Both the position numbers and the translations under genes were made by a program. Below the pieces are notes generated by a model. The model saw only the letters and a list, made by a program, of their open reading frames with translations, had not been told where the DNA came from and made no database searches. Shown here piece after piece: positions 50,401 through 57,746 of a stretch of 64,000 nt of DNA. Source of the DNA: Oopsacas minuta. Lineage: Eukaryota > Porifera > Hexactinellida > Lyssacinosida > Leucopsacidae. The DNA lies in assembly GCA_024704765.1 (NCBI GenBank), contig JAKMXF010000343.1, forward strand, positions 620,001-684,000, in the 5' to 3' direction. Each line of letters opens with the position of its first letter. Within the stretch, counting starts at the first letter, position 1.

Positions 50401-53400
50401 TACATTCTTATTCCTAGGTTATAGACCCTTATGTCCAATTTACAGTTTATGGACCTGGAATGAACAATCTCACTTTTAAGACTAAGATGATTTACGATAA
50501 TGGGTTCAACCCTAACTGGAATGAGACATTTACTTTTGAAGCAAAATTTCCTGAAGTCAGTCTCGTCCGAATTGTTGTCTTTGATTATGATCGACTAAGT
50601 AAGTATCCGAACTTCTAATCTCCGGGCATGCCTTCCCCTTCATAATTACATTATACTTTGTATAAACAACCTCAAATTTCAAGAATGTTTTTACATAATC
50701 CCTTGGTGTTCGGATAATCGAGTTTGCATCTTATTTCGAATATTTGTTCAGCTTTTTAAGCTTTTTGGTTCAGCTTCTAGCTTGAAGATTCCTGAATAGC
50801 ATAAACTTCATTATGTGACTGGTACCTATACTTTTTGGGTAGAGATTTGCTCCCTAGGGTATTAATTATAATCTATCCTCTATTCAATGTTAAATTCTAA
50901 AATATGCTCACAATTATATTCACAAACTGCACCACAATCCCTTACTTGGCCACAATTCTATACATAATTCATTTTTCCTTTACAGGCGAAGATGATTTTA
51001 TCGGTCAGTTTACAGTTCCCATCAACTGTTTAATGCCTGGGTACAGACATGTTCCTCTTTTAACCAAAGAAGGAAACATTATAGAATTTGCTTCTGTATT
51101 TTTACACATTACAGTGGAAGATGAACGTATAAACTTCAAGAGGTTTGTTTCATTTCTAATTGAGGATAAATATATTTATTTACCTCACAACTAATACTTC
51201 ATTATATTCGACCATATTGAAGGTCGCCCTACTCTTTGCATATATTTTTGGGTATTTTATTTTCTAGCCATAGGCGTAAAAGTACCCATTCTGGGGGTTT
51301 CAGTTCAGGCTCCTCTGGTCTGGGATCTGGTTCCGGACCCCCTCAGGTTTTGTTGAAAATTTGGAAAGTTTTGCGCCCATGTTTCTAGCACGACCTTCAT
51401 ACTCAGAAATACGACATTTATGTTAGGAGTTTGTGTTCGGACCCATTACTGTACAGGGGGAGACAACACCGATTATCCATTTTGTAGTATAAATATAAAT
51501 ACTCTTACTTACAGTAATTAAAAACATTGGCTAGCTCGCGGCTCACATATTAGCCAACAGATAGGTATTTAGTAAGATCTAATTGCCCACCCCCATATTA
51601 GTGAAATCCCCCGCCCTAATGTTCATTTTATTATGCCGCTGAGCATTGTTCCATTTGTTTATAATACTAATAGCGCGCATCGCTTGCTAGGTAGCTGCGT
51701 GACAGCTTAGCGTCTCAGGTTAGCTTAAGTATTAAATAGCAAAATTTCTTAGTGCAATTGGTCGCGATCAGATATCCTGACACTACTTGCCTAGAATATA
51801 TAAATAGGAAAGTTTTAAGATTTTATTATCCATGGTCCTTCCGAATTACATTTAATGGTCTTCTGTGGTGACATTAGAGCTACTACGTCGCTCTTACCTT
51901 TTGGATAGTAATCTCGGACCTTCATGCCTCGGGTATTAAGACAGACTAAAAATTTTCGAAATTTGGCGTGACATTGATTATTTATACAGTCATGATGACG
52001 TAATAATTCTATGATGAGTTTGCATTTGGGCACAATCATGGAGTCAGGACATTTGACTTATTGAGGGGTACCTGTGGTTCAATTTTCAAACTTCTATCAT
52101 GTATATTGGTTGAGCAGTGGTTTTTAATTTTAATTTTCGAAAATCCAAAGAAGTGACAATTTCGTCATAATTGCGTCATAGGTGTAAATCAAACTTGTGC
52201 GAGCCAGACCAAAATACTCCTGTGAAATCAGCCCTCCGATTAATCGCTTTTTAATAGTATAGATACAGTATACGGCTAAGTCTGCCTACTAAGAAGAGTG
52301 GTTAATGCTAATTTGTATAATACGCGTATACCATATAATCTAGGGCTTAACTAGCATTGAAGCAGAAGGCAATTGCCTCCTCGCTTTTTCTGGTGTTGCC
52401 TCATCTCCCTATTATATCAGCCTTATATTGAGGAAAATATCCTTCCTTGCCTACTCGCTCTGGAATCTCTAGTTAAGCCCCAGACAATACGTATTTTTAA
52501 ACGTATAATACGTTATACGTGATCTTTGTAACGTATTACATCTAGATTAACCTCGAAGAGATTTGTACCGTAGGGTATTATGAGATTTTGACATTGTTAG
52601 ACTTGTATGAATCACATTATTATCAAATATTGTATAATTTTGTCAACTATGCTGAGATTTCTCATTAACAATTCGAAAACTACTGTTTTGATGCAAATAT
52701 TTATTGCAGAAATCAGCGTAATAGAAATTACGTCACCAAAAACTATAGATTGAATGTAAAATACGTATTATATGTAATACGTCTTCATTGAAAGACGTAC
52801 TAAACAATTTGGGTTAAATGTATCCGTATCCGTTGTTCAAAGGTGGCTACTCTACAAGTACATAGGTTACAAAATGTTGATTCTAACTGTAGGAGGTTTC
52901 ACTTTCCGCTATTGTTACATGAAGAGATATGGAGCTTCACTACTTAATAACTTTTTACTCTGCCGACTATACTTTTACTGATTCAACTAACTTGGTACAC
53001 AATCGCTAGATTATGGGAAAGTAATTATCGACACAATAGACACAATTCGCATGACGTCATAAACCGCGGAACATTTGACACGCGAATAACTCAATAGCGA
53101 TAATAGCTAAAGTAATACTTCCAATTGATGAAGTGTAGAATAGGTTAGGATGGACAGAATTATGACGTCACCATGGTGGTGCTGCTGACCAAGCAAAATT
53201 TTTAAAAAGTTAGATTTCGAAAAATTACAGAAAAGTTTGGACACATTCACAAAAGTTTTGTTATTTTTTGCAAAGTCAACATGACGTCACGGAATATTAG
53301 AATGCTATAACTCCGTTTTTATAAGAGATAGAGAGTACTTCCAACTGATGAAGTGTACTACATGTTACGACGGACACATTGCGCATCATAATGATGACGT

Positions 53401-56400
53401 AACAATCGTGGGGTAATGATGAAAATTTGAGAATATTGGAATGTTTTTATCCAATTTTACAATAAACTGCGAGCGTAGCGAGCAAAATATATAAATTTCC
53501 AACTTGTGCCAACTGCTTAGTCTATTGATTAAATTTGTTTAAAGTTGCACTAGTAATTGGAGGCACTGTAAAATGAAAAATTTAACCAATACTAGTGCCT
53601 CCAATTAATAGTGCCACTTTGAACAAATTTAATCAATAGACTAAGCTGTCTGCACAGGTTGTAATTTTTTATTTTTATTTTTGTAATTTAATAGAACTGA
53701 GGATTATCGAGCTCAAAACAGAAAGATTTCAAGGAATATTCCTCGTGAACTCGCCACATTGCTTGTCGATATAGAAGGACTCATGGTTAATAGCTTCACC
53801 TTATTTGATAACTTTTATCACTCATTTTCTGAACTGAGGGTAAGGTTACTTGATTCTATTATCTCACTAATATTTTATCCAATTCATAATCGAGTTATCA
53901 AAATCTGCTATTGATTTCTCGAATTAGCCCCAAGCTGCGCTGTTGCATGAGTAATTTACCCCTTCAACAATATACATATTTCCCTTATTGAGAGGATCCA
54001 ATTCACATGCATCAGCTAACCTAGCGGTTCCCAACCCTTTTCACCCGTTGACCACTTACAGCAATTTAACACATTCTGTTGACCCCGCCCATAGACTGTT
54101 TTCGACTTTTGAGATCCTGTTATCCTCTGCTCACATCCGCGGATCACCAAGGGGTCCATGGACCCCAGGTTGGGAACCTCTGAACCGCCTATTTGCAGAT
54201 TTTTTACTGTTTATACATATGTACTATATTTGTAGAAATCTTTGGGGTTGAATCAAGAAGCTTCAATTATTCAATGTTTGAAGAGTATCTACAGTCGTGA
54301 TCCCAATATGAAAATCCGGCTTACTAAAACAGAAACAAATGAAGTTAGTCAACTCCTAATATACTATTCATTCTATAATTTCTCGTTTATTTACATATTA
54401 TCTATTTTCTCATATACAGTGGAACCTGCATAAAGCGACACCTGTATAATCCGAGAGATCTTTATGAAATAGCTTCAGACAATACAAATTCACCTGCATA
54501 ATCCAACAATTTGGTACACCAACTAAATTATCACGCCCCAACGGGTGTCGGTTTATGCAGGTTCCGCTGTACTCTTACTCACGGCGTCGCGTAAATCTAT
54601 CATAGTAGCTATACGCTATTCCCTCGCAATTTCCCCCGCCTTCCTAGTGCACTTGCCCTGGTGCCTGTTGGAAAATTTGCCCCGGGCCAAAAGTGTTCTG
54701 TCTTATTTTTTAGAAATAGAGCTAATCCATCAAATACTTTCTAACACCTCCAAAGCGTGTGAGGGGATACATAGCATATAGGGAACTTTCACACTAATCT
54801 ATTAGACAGTTGTGCAGACAACTCTAATGCAACTTAACGGACGCTGGAGCATGAACTTTTGTTTCTAGATAGGTACAAAGTTTTTACCCGGACCAACTTA
54901 GACTGCCAAAACTGGCCCATTGGGACCACATTTGGACTGTTGGACAAGTTCAGGCGACCTAATGTGGGCCGGCTGGAACAATTTTGGCGTGAAAGGCCCC
55001 TAGCAATTGTTGCTCAAATCTTATACTGCGATTATTTCGTTTGAGCTCTACCAACCGTTAAGGGAACAGGGAACTTAATGTATTACAATCCTATTGGAGT
55101 GTTTCCCCAGGGTTCATATATGATTTTGATTTGGGGGGGGGGGAAGAAAAAAATGGTGACTGGAAAACAGTAGTTTGCGAAAGAATAGGTCTCGCGTGTA
55201 CTCCTAGTGGTACAGCGTACACTAGATGTTTTTCAAGGGGTACACCGATAGATTTCAAAATTAAATACAAAGAATACGAATAATTACCAAATCAATAGTG
55301 CCCACCGATCAAATTATTACACTGTCCGACAAAATTTGAAAGTTTTTTGCTTCTTGGACATTATATATTGCCTTATAACTTTCGATTATGGTGAGTCCGA
55401 ATCTGAATTCTGTTATACTCCAACACGTAACAATTTTATTCGCAAGCTGCATTTGTCAGAATTATGAAGTTGTCAGTTGTAAGAAAAATTGATATTTTAA
55501 TATTGTCTCTTGTTAGAATTCTTTGGTGTCTGATAATAATTGTCAGAGTAACCACAGTACAGATTACTTTTGTTATTTGTTAACGAATTTGTCATTTGTG
55601 TTGTTTGTTATATTTCTGGTGTTAAGTCAATCTAAAATCTAAACAATGAAATACACATTCACAAATTGATTATACTAACTTTGTATTCTAATTGATAATT
55701 GAGTTCAAACAGTTAATAAATAAACTCTGACAATTACAATTAATAAGAGTAACAAGTTGAATACCGACATGTGACAATATTACAAAAGTCCATTCTGACA
55801 TATGACAACTATTATCAGAGACCAGTTGAATTTTAAAGAATTCAACTCGCAAACTTGGAAAATGGCATAAATTACCAAAATATTTCTACCTAAATATCAA
55901 GTAGTCATGTAAAACCTGGAGGATTATTAAACTAGCGGTTGTTTTGAATTCATTGATTATAAGAAATAGCTCTGTATTGGCTAAACCAGGTATTTATATG
56001 GCATTTTACGATCTTTTGTGATCTTTCTCATTTTTGGATGTATAATTCGAATTTCGTTAGTAGAATGACCAATTTAGCCTATACGTAGCTCGTTCTGGTT
56101 TATATTTGCTCTAGTACTCTATAGTTTAAAAATCCTCACAAGTTTACATGACTAGTTGATATTTCGGTAAATATTTTTGCCAATTTTTGTAATTTTCCCA
56201 TTTTGTATGTAAAATTCTATGAATTGTTATGTGATGGAGTATAATGGAATTCAGCATAGTCGATAGTACATAAGGCAATTTATAGTGTCCAAGAAGCAAA
56301 AACTTTCAAAATTTGTCGGACAGTGTTATCAAACCTTTACAGTTATAGTTTAGCACATAATTATTAATTTATTAGTGAAAGCTATATTGTAACTCCCTAT

Positions 56401-57499
56401 TTTGATCATAATATATTGAAGTTCACATAGCTGCATAGGATCTTTGTTTAATGTTATATGTTCAACATCATTGTTTTATACACAAAACAATAATAAACAT
56501 ACGAAAATTCAAAGTTTCTCATGGGAATAATTGTGCCTGGGGGGAGTTCCAGCCCCATTTTGTCTGAAACCCTGCCCCCTACAAAAATGGTTCCCCCATA
56601 TGATTATGAAATATTTAACCATGAATGGTGGGTTTCGTATATCTGCTTGGATGTTGTTCTAAGATATTTTGAGGCACTCCTCTCTTTGTCGAGATGCTTT
56701 ATGCTCTAATGAGACTGTATTGGAATGAAAAGCTTTCTTTCCAATTGGCCATCATAATGATGACGTAACCATAGCGCACGTGATGATAACATATCAAATG
56801 TTCAAATATTGATATTGGACCAAAAAATGTTGTATACAATTTCAAAAATTGGCATTACGTCAGAGACTTTGTCAATAATTACAGTCTGTGCCGATGGCAT
56901 GGTACATTAGTTGAATTTGTTTATAGTGACACTATTTGTGTAGGCACTCTATCTATCATCTATCTTAGTTAGATTTACCTTACTTTTGAGTCTCCAATTA
57001 ATAGTGTCACTTAAATTAATTCAACTAATATACTATATTGTCAGCACATACTGTATTTTTATATTTTTTTATTATATATTATCTAAATTAGTATCTGATT
57101 GAGACGGAGATTGGAGATAAACTTGAATCTAACAGGAGTATTAACTTATTGAGAGAACTGGTTAATCAGTGTGATAGGGTATCATCGTTATCTCCGCAAA
57201 TGCTTACTGCCCTTGAAAAGGCAACACATAATTGTAGGAATGTGCTGAGATTGAATGCAAAAGTTCTCAATTCAACCATTGGTAGCTCTTATAAACTTTT
57301 TGATATGGCAATGGTAGTGGGGAGTGTTTGGACTCAAGAGACAAGATTAAAAGAAACATGTGTGGAAGTTCAACTCACTCTAGACCTAGTTAGCAATTTT
57401 ATATATATATATATATATTTAACTTTTATTTATTTATCGTATTCTACCTCCTATGATACACCTATCAATGGTTGTCAGTCGGATCCTGTTTGGGCATAG
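26399..57499 (+). CDS. PLCL-like: PRIP/PLCL-type phosphoinositide phospholipase C, 21 exons (gene span)
   Basis: Exons joined by conserved GT-AG borders and matching phases give ~1040 residues, near the ~1100 of mammalian PRIP. Order: RVSF at 12-15; PH (~28-145); EF-hand loops D178-E189 and D214-E225; X box (~322-465) with H335, N336, E365, D367, H380, E414; acidic linker (463-537); Y box (~540-650) with S576, R603, Y605; C2 (~675-805); helical extension 806-1040. These residues align with PLC-delta1 H311, N312, E341, D343, H356, E390, S522, R549 and Y551, so PIP2 hydrolysis to IP3 and DAG is expected. The RVSF docking motif, GKSTESFRN in [10 protein letters not shown] linker and C-terminal extension are PRIP traits. 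Vertebrate PRIPs have lost catalytic residues. The 3' end (stop at 57499, or splice at 57388) is uncertain. Confidence 0.9.
27060..27805 (+). repeat. Dispersed repeat family A, fullest copy
   Basis: Starts TATAACGAGGCTTTGGCTCG and ends TTGACAACGGACAAACAAGC, then CAATTGAGATTTAATAATAT. Inside, a unit of roughly 120-150 bp recurs: AGAGCAAGT.TCTACGTA, TTTGTTTACTTTATATTCAT, AAAACAACAATAAATT.ACA, then GTGTGAAAATCGGATTCAGC. Units are degraded. Confidence 0.7.
28020..28083 (+). repeat. Copy 3 of the ~60-bp dispersed motif
   Basis: Contains GACTCTTATTTTACTATAAT, then GCATGTATAGCCATATTTTA; same order as at 7905 and 17905. Confidence 0.5.
28895..29520 (+). repeat. Dispersed repeat family A, copy
   Basis: Starts GACGAGCCGCTTAGCTTGTT, then has three internal units marked by ATTCGGATTCAGC, GATTACCCC and AGTCTCTACGTATATT. 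Ends in AAACAAACAAACACC and AATTGAGTTCTCATGATATA. Confidence 0.65.
30353..30499 (+). CDS. PLCL-like: PLC exon 2: PH domain, first half
   Basis: Residues 28-76, acceptor TTATTTGTAG, donor CGAA|GTAAGT. Encodes [20 protein letters not shown], matching the 'QAG..L.KVR' opening of PLC PH domains. Confidence 0.85.
31024..31221 (+). CDS. PLCL-like: PLC exon 3: PH domain, second half
   Basis: Residues 77-142, phase 1 to 1. Contains [17 protein letters not shown] and [17 protein letters not shown], both diagnostic for PLC PH domains and especially close to the PRIP branch. Confidence 0.88.
31391..31512. repeat. Imperfect inverted repeat in PLC intron 3
   Basis: TCAGGCTTGTCGAAAGG pairs with CCTTTTGAAAGCCTGA ~90 bp away. 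Probably a decayed MITE. Confidence 0.35.
31671..31704 (+). CDS. PLCL-like: PLC exon 4: 34-nt small exon
   Basis: Residues 143-153, [11 protein letters not shown], bordered by AATTTATAG and GTAAGT. It is required to bring exon 3 (phase 1) into frame with exon 5 (phase 2), which supports its reality despite its size. Confidence 0.75.
31740..31908. mobile_element. Pogo-like MITE in PLC intron 4
   Basis: Starts CAGTAGAATTAGGATAAG after TA and ends CTTATCCGTATTCTACCC before TA. 169 bp, non-coding. Confidence 0.65.
32206..32377 (+). CDS. PLCL-like: PLC exon 5: EF-hand 1
   Basis: Residues 154-211. Loop [12 protein letters not shown] (178-189) has D, D, S and E at positions 1, 3, 5 and 12, a canonical calcium-binding loop. 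Confidence 0.88.
33575..33675 (+). CDS. PLCL-like: PLC exon 6: EF-hand 2
   Basis: Residues 212-244. Loop [12 protein letters not shown] (214-225) is also canonical. Donor GTGAGT opens the 8-kb intron that hosts another gene. Confidence 0.85.
34371..34580. repeat. AT-rich tract of degenerate palindromes (TTTCGATAT words)
   Basis: Repeated AAATACCGAAA, TTTCGATAT and GGAAATTTC words in both orientations. A tract of the same character lies at 42440-42600. Possibly the terminal region of a transposon. Confidence 0.45.
35586..38315 (+). CDS. Intronless coiled-coil protein nested in PLC intron 6
   Basis: 909 codons without interruption, ending TGA at 38313-38315. Heptad-rich segments lie at ~15-75, ~183-246 ([20 protein letters not shown] onwards) and ~500-540 ([20 protein letters not shown]). 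Between them are Ser/Asn/Gln-rich, probably disordered stretches, and the C-terminal third is again helical (around 770-850). No signal peptide or membrane helix, and no catalytic domain recognised. Such an architecture is common in centrosomal, ciliary or cytoskeletal scaffolds, but that is only analogy. I chose the ATG at 35586 (A at -3, G at +4); an in-frame ATG at 35505 would add 27 residues in a weaker context. An acceptor-like TTTGTTCAG ends at 35482. The gene is on the PLC strand, so it needs its own promoter or processing from the intron. Confidence 0.8.
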   Translation: MDKILCSKSKQQQIDAILCNYEGERKQQHQEETKDELVKIRQRVDLMMEVYDNELENRTESSQIEFFNSLEEVQRIFENKQVKSNYLNQFRVFVVGLQSGFEKKHAILHSLCDSLSQLQDRFALDTIDSSHSEASLNQYSIDGALSTLHRSIQRLDGIKSAMRKVFKIQNTNVETEISSENVQESLDMAEEEMKSISSSLNKMRKLVAVSNNKIQSLHSRVEKTDQENRILKSLLRQLQDIPSVSNHLDENTSQSIKEMIMSSEQDSQYLTTSKSRIIYSPTNSIPHDTQHTTAPTSNKQTSAHKQISDLNINSVKSSNESKVQQESEIPELRKQIFRRQYAQKIDTRIVSDQRSLSPSSNNHIEPLLSDICIPLPEAPGSDSEIEGNIQKVLVNPTQQNTTTATIMETLHSLVQTYNSRNLVSSTNRSRSNHNINQFDNVTLQQQTHTTSLRNSPISIKHPDVLHSPPSMSCDKINSFLDSNTSDLPAIISSNCMDSVCLALREQLQALQQLRIQEARDFKRRIYSMQMELNNFRIHKPQTILNQFASSHQSGSEYNTESSYVDNKFIQPNLATNRGGNPSIEISEILSLISEIHNVFIDVVTQSSKDDTDSLQTLKFSSVNMNISNVWLNLKRSLAHLTGLVDTEVTINGAVDSVHNVIHDTYLKLFDASFSEQSNIRLREVFLQIEDSFQKFAHRESLEQPSEVSLFTQLDIANNCKTLDNCDIARSITSSKKLFIVALSNFYTNLTFLRWSIFKRFLTKYSNLSLAIRCDDQELKEIIKQEMSRFKISEQRILHQILMRRVFIAKRLTEELILLEKSTGKYFIKPIYTLPNHKPTPPLVLAISSLSSNTSKGVPKIFNKYEYHSTDLCTQPKSMMRQELSLHSAHISCPITAATWKPKLAYLPDN
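38516..38940. repeat. Family A inverted pair (palindromic)
   Basis: GACTAGCCGTTTTGCTTGCT at the left mirrors GAGCAAGCGAAACGGCTCG at the right. GTTACTCCAATGTAGCTGTT and its inverse occur in the centre. Two family A ends face each other. Confidence 0.6.
40664..41609. repeat. ~950-bp inverted repeat in PLC intron 6
   Basis: Left arm begins TCATAGCCTCCTAAAGATAA and the right arm ends TTATCTTTATGCAGGCTATG. Pairing continues through AAGGCCTGATCAC/GTGATCAGGCCTT, TGGTACATTTTCA/TGAAAATGTACCA, CACAAAAGCCACATTTG/CAAATGTGGCTTTTGTG and CAGACCATGGAT/ATCCATGGTCTG. The arms are ~350-450 bp with a short centre. It is a fold-back element; the arms' 17-bp and longer exact stretches suggest moderate age. Confidence 0.8.
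41680..41746 (+). CDS. PLCL-like: PLC exon 7: EF-hand region
   Basis: Residues 245-267, [20 protein letters not shown]; acceptor TTATATCAG, donor AAAG|GTAACT. Phase agrees with exons 6 and 8. Confidence 0.8.
42440..42600. repeat. AT-rich ATATCGAAA tract in PLC intron 7
   Basis: Tandem AAATATCGAAAATGTCG units and GATATCGATAAATATCGAGA palindromes. Related in style to 34371-34580. Confidence 0.5.
42655..42745 (+). CDS. PLCL-like: PLC exon 8: EF-hand lobe 2
   Basis: Residues 268-297; [14 protein letters not shown] corresponds to the helix before the 'L.GFT.YL' segment of PLCs. Confidence 0.83.
42862..42979 (+). CDS. PLCL-like: PLC exon 9: start of X box
   Basis: Residues 298-336. Ends in [12 protein letters not shown], carrying H335 and N336. 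The donor GTTAGT splits the Thr codon; open frame beyond it is intronic. Confidence 0.88.
43010..43290. repeat. GC-rich repeat in PLC intron 9
   Basis: GGGCTGGGTTCGGGATTCTG at the left recurs, diverged, as CCGGGCTGGGTTTCGGGTCT at ~43220. Sharp GC shift against the intron. Likely a decayed hAT-type MITE; the ends are unclear. Confidence 0.35.
43720..43805 (+). CDS. PLCL-like: PLC exon 10: X box
   Basis: Residues 337-365, [20 protein letters not shown], then GCRCVE with calcium ligand E365. Phase 2 in, 1 out. Confidence 0.88.
45011..45131 (+). CDS. PLCL-like: PLC exon 11: X box
   Basis: Residues 366-405, [21 protein letters not shown]367 calcium ligand and H380, the second catalytic histidine that vertebrate PRIPs lack. 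Confidence 0.9.
45845..46013 (+). CDS. PLCL-like: PLC exon 12: end of X box
   Basis: Residues 406-462, [20 protein letters not shown] with calcium ligand E414, ending LIK|GKK across the next junction. Confidence 0.9.
46121..46436. mobile_element. hAT-type MITE in PLC intron 12
   Basis: CAGGGATGCTAATCCAATCC at the left and GGATTGGATTGTTATCCCTG at the right are inverse copies. CTATTTAC (46113-46120) and CTATATAC (46437-46444) flank it, a 7-of-8 target duplication. 316 bp, full of ATCGAT words, non-coding. Confidence 0.8.
46866..47090 (+). CDS. PLCL-like: PLC exon 13: X-Y linker
   Basis: Residues 463-537. GKKL opening (substrate-binding lysines) then acidic [17 protein letters not shown] and a Ser/Gln-rich low-complexity tail. 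Such linkers autoinhibit PLCs. Confidence 0.85.
48498..48591 (+). CDS. PLCL-like: PLC exon 14: start of Y box
   Basis: Residues 538-568, [19 protein letters not shown]; acceptor CATTTTTTAG, donor GAGA|GTACGT. Confidence 0.8.
48667..48846 (+). CDS. PLCL-like: PLC exon 15: Y box
   Basis: Residues 569-628. MSSFSE with S576, [20 protein letters not shown] with R603 and Y605: the PIP2-binding face. Confidence 0.9.
48870..49506. repeat. ~640-bp inverted repeat in PLC intron 15
   Basis: TGTTCAAAAATCTGAAATTG pairs with the region CAAACTTCAGATTTTCGAACA. CTTGAGAGTTGGCAGGAAGT pairs with CTTCCGGCCAACTCTCAAGG, and TTGGATTATCTAACTAGATT with AATCTAGTTCGATAATCCAA. A related CTTGGCCTTGAGAGTTCGCC near 49150 adds a third, internal copy of the arm motif. 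Confidence 0.7.
49889..50127 (+). CDS. PLCL-like: PLC exon 16: end of Y box and start of C2
   Basis: Residues 629-708, [23 protein letters not shown], then [12 protein letters not shown], the first C2 strand. Confidence 0.88.
50418..50598 (+). CDS. PLCL-like: PLC exon 17: C2 domain
   Basis: Residues 709-768, [12 protein letters not shown] and [19 protein letters not shown], both C2 hallmarks; D711 is a likely calcium ligand. Confidence 0.88.
50986..51142 (+). CDS. PLCL-like: PLC exon 18: end of C2
   Basis: Residues 769-820, [20 protein letters not shown], then HVPLL, closing the C2 domain. Confidence 0.88.
51800..53460. repeat. Repeat with tandem TGACGTCA-containing modules
   Basis: Two ~200-bp modules (about 53060-53200 and 53280-53410) share ATAACTC, ACTTCCAA.TGATGAAGTGTA, GGACA and a TGACGTCA/TGACGTAA site. 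More such sites are at 51990, 53053, 53163 and 53282. TGACGTCA is the CREB/ATF palindrome. The repeat recurs partly at 56740-56880. Confidence 0.5.
53501..53660. mobile_element. 160-bp inverted-repeat element, copy 1
   Basis: CTTAGTCTATTGATTAAATT at the left pairs with AATTTAATCAATAGACTAAG at the right, and AATTGGAGGCACT with AGTGCCTCCAATT inside. It ends ~35 bp before the exon 19 acceptor. Confidence 0.75.
53695..53839 (+). CDS. PLCL-like: PLC exon 19: C-terminal extension
   Basis: Residues 821-869, [23 protein letters not shown]-delta stops after C2; this extension is PRIP-like. Confidence 0.75.
54022..54183. mobile_element. hAT-type MITE in PLC intron 19
   Basis: TAGCGGTTCCCAACCCTTTT at the left and CCCAGGTTGGGAACCTCTGA at the right are imperfect inverses of the common hAT end CAGNGGTTCCCAACC. 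Target duplication is not clear. It ends ~50 bp before exon 20. Confidence 0.65.
54236..54343 (+). CDS. PLCL-like: PLC exon 20: C-terminal extension
   Basis: Residues 870-905, [20 protein letters not shown], resembling the ELCGL...LKQCLLTL segment of PRIP. Donor GAA|GTTAGT. Confidence 0.75.
54417..54569. mobile_element. 153-bp pogo-like MITE in PLC intron 20
   Basis: CAGTGGAACCTGCATAAAGC and its inverse at the right agree at 24 of 26 positions; TA on both sides (54415-54416, 54570-54571). Related in sequence to the element next to GBE1. Confidence 0.85.
55319..56326. mobile_element. ~1-kb element with ~80-bp inverted ends in PLC intron 20
   Basis: ACACTGTCCGACAAAATTTG at the left mirrors CAAATTTTGTCGGACAGTGT-like right end. 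Homology continues through TTGCTTCTTGGACA and ATTGCCTTAT for ~80 bp. The interior has no transposase. No TA or 8-bp duplication is clear. Confidence 0.75.
56740..57052. mobile_element. TGACGTAA repeat fragment plus inverted-repeat element, copy 2
   Basis: CATCATAATGATGACGTAAC at 56748 repeats a string from 53387. It is followed by an inverted repeat (56879-57052) whose arms include ATTAGTTGAATTTGTTTATA, related to 53501-53660. Again it ends just before an exon acceptor (exon 21). Confidence 0.6.
57092..57499 (+). CDS. PLCL-like: PLC exon 21: last recognised exon
   Basis: Starts at residue 906. [20 protein letters not shown] aligns with the MLTAYDLMIQESRFLI segment of PRIP. Coding resemblance fades after ~57388, where CTA|GTTAGC is a possible donor. 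Beyond it lie a (TA)n tract and low-complexity sequence to TAG at 57497-57499. I could not find a further exon. Confidence 0.65.
   Translation, partial: YLIETEIGDKLESNRSINLLRELVNQCDRVSSLSPQMLTALEKATHNCRNVLRLNAKVLNSTIGSSYKLFDMAMVVGSVWTQETRLKETCVEVQLTLDLVSNFIYIYIYLTFIYLSYSTSYDTPINGCQSDPVWA
57400..57418. repeat. (AT)n microsatellite
   Basis: About nine AT units immediately after the last clear PLC coding sequence. It supports non-coding status for what follows. Confidence 0.8.
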
Positions 57500-57676
57500 G
57501 TGAGTATTTGATGCGAGAATTGTTCAAATCTCACACCCTCCGGGCAGTCTGATATTCTGGTTACTGACTCTAGTAGAGGTCGCACCGAGGCGAGTTTTTT
57601 GGCCAGAAGCATATCTACAACATGGTTTAGAATGTTTTCTAAAATTTATAATTGAATGAAAATTGATGAACCAGAA

Positions 57677-57746
57677 ATTGTCATTGAATACTAATCTCAA
57701 TAATGATTTTAATTAATCATTATTGAGATTAGCATTCAATGACAAT
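57677..57746. repeat. 70-bp near-perfect hairpin
   Basis: ATTGTCATTGAATACTAATC and its inverse GATTAGCATTCAATGACAAT bound ~32-bp arms with one mismatch and almost no loop. Confidence 0.75.

Larger units (their letters stand above)
51143..53694 (+). other. PLC intron 18
   Basis: 2.55 kb with no gene. GC-richer patch at 51280-51360, then a long repeat carrying TGACGTCA/TGACGTAA sites from ~51800, ending in a 160-bp inverted repeat beside the exon 19 acceptor. Confidence 0.6.

Noticed and set aside
54545-55044. ORFs after the MITE in PLC intron 20
   Set aside because: Start within or next to a MITE; composition is intron-like and there is no phase-compatible link to PLC exons.
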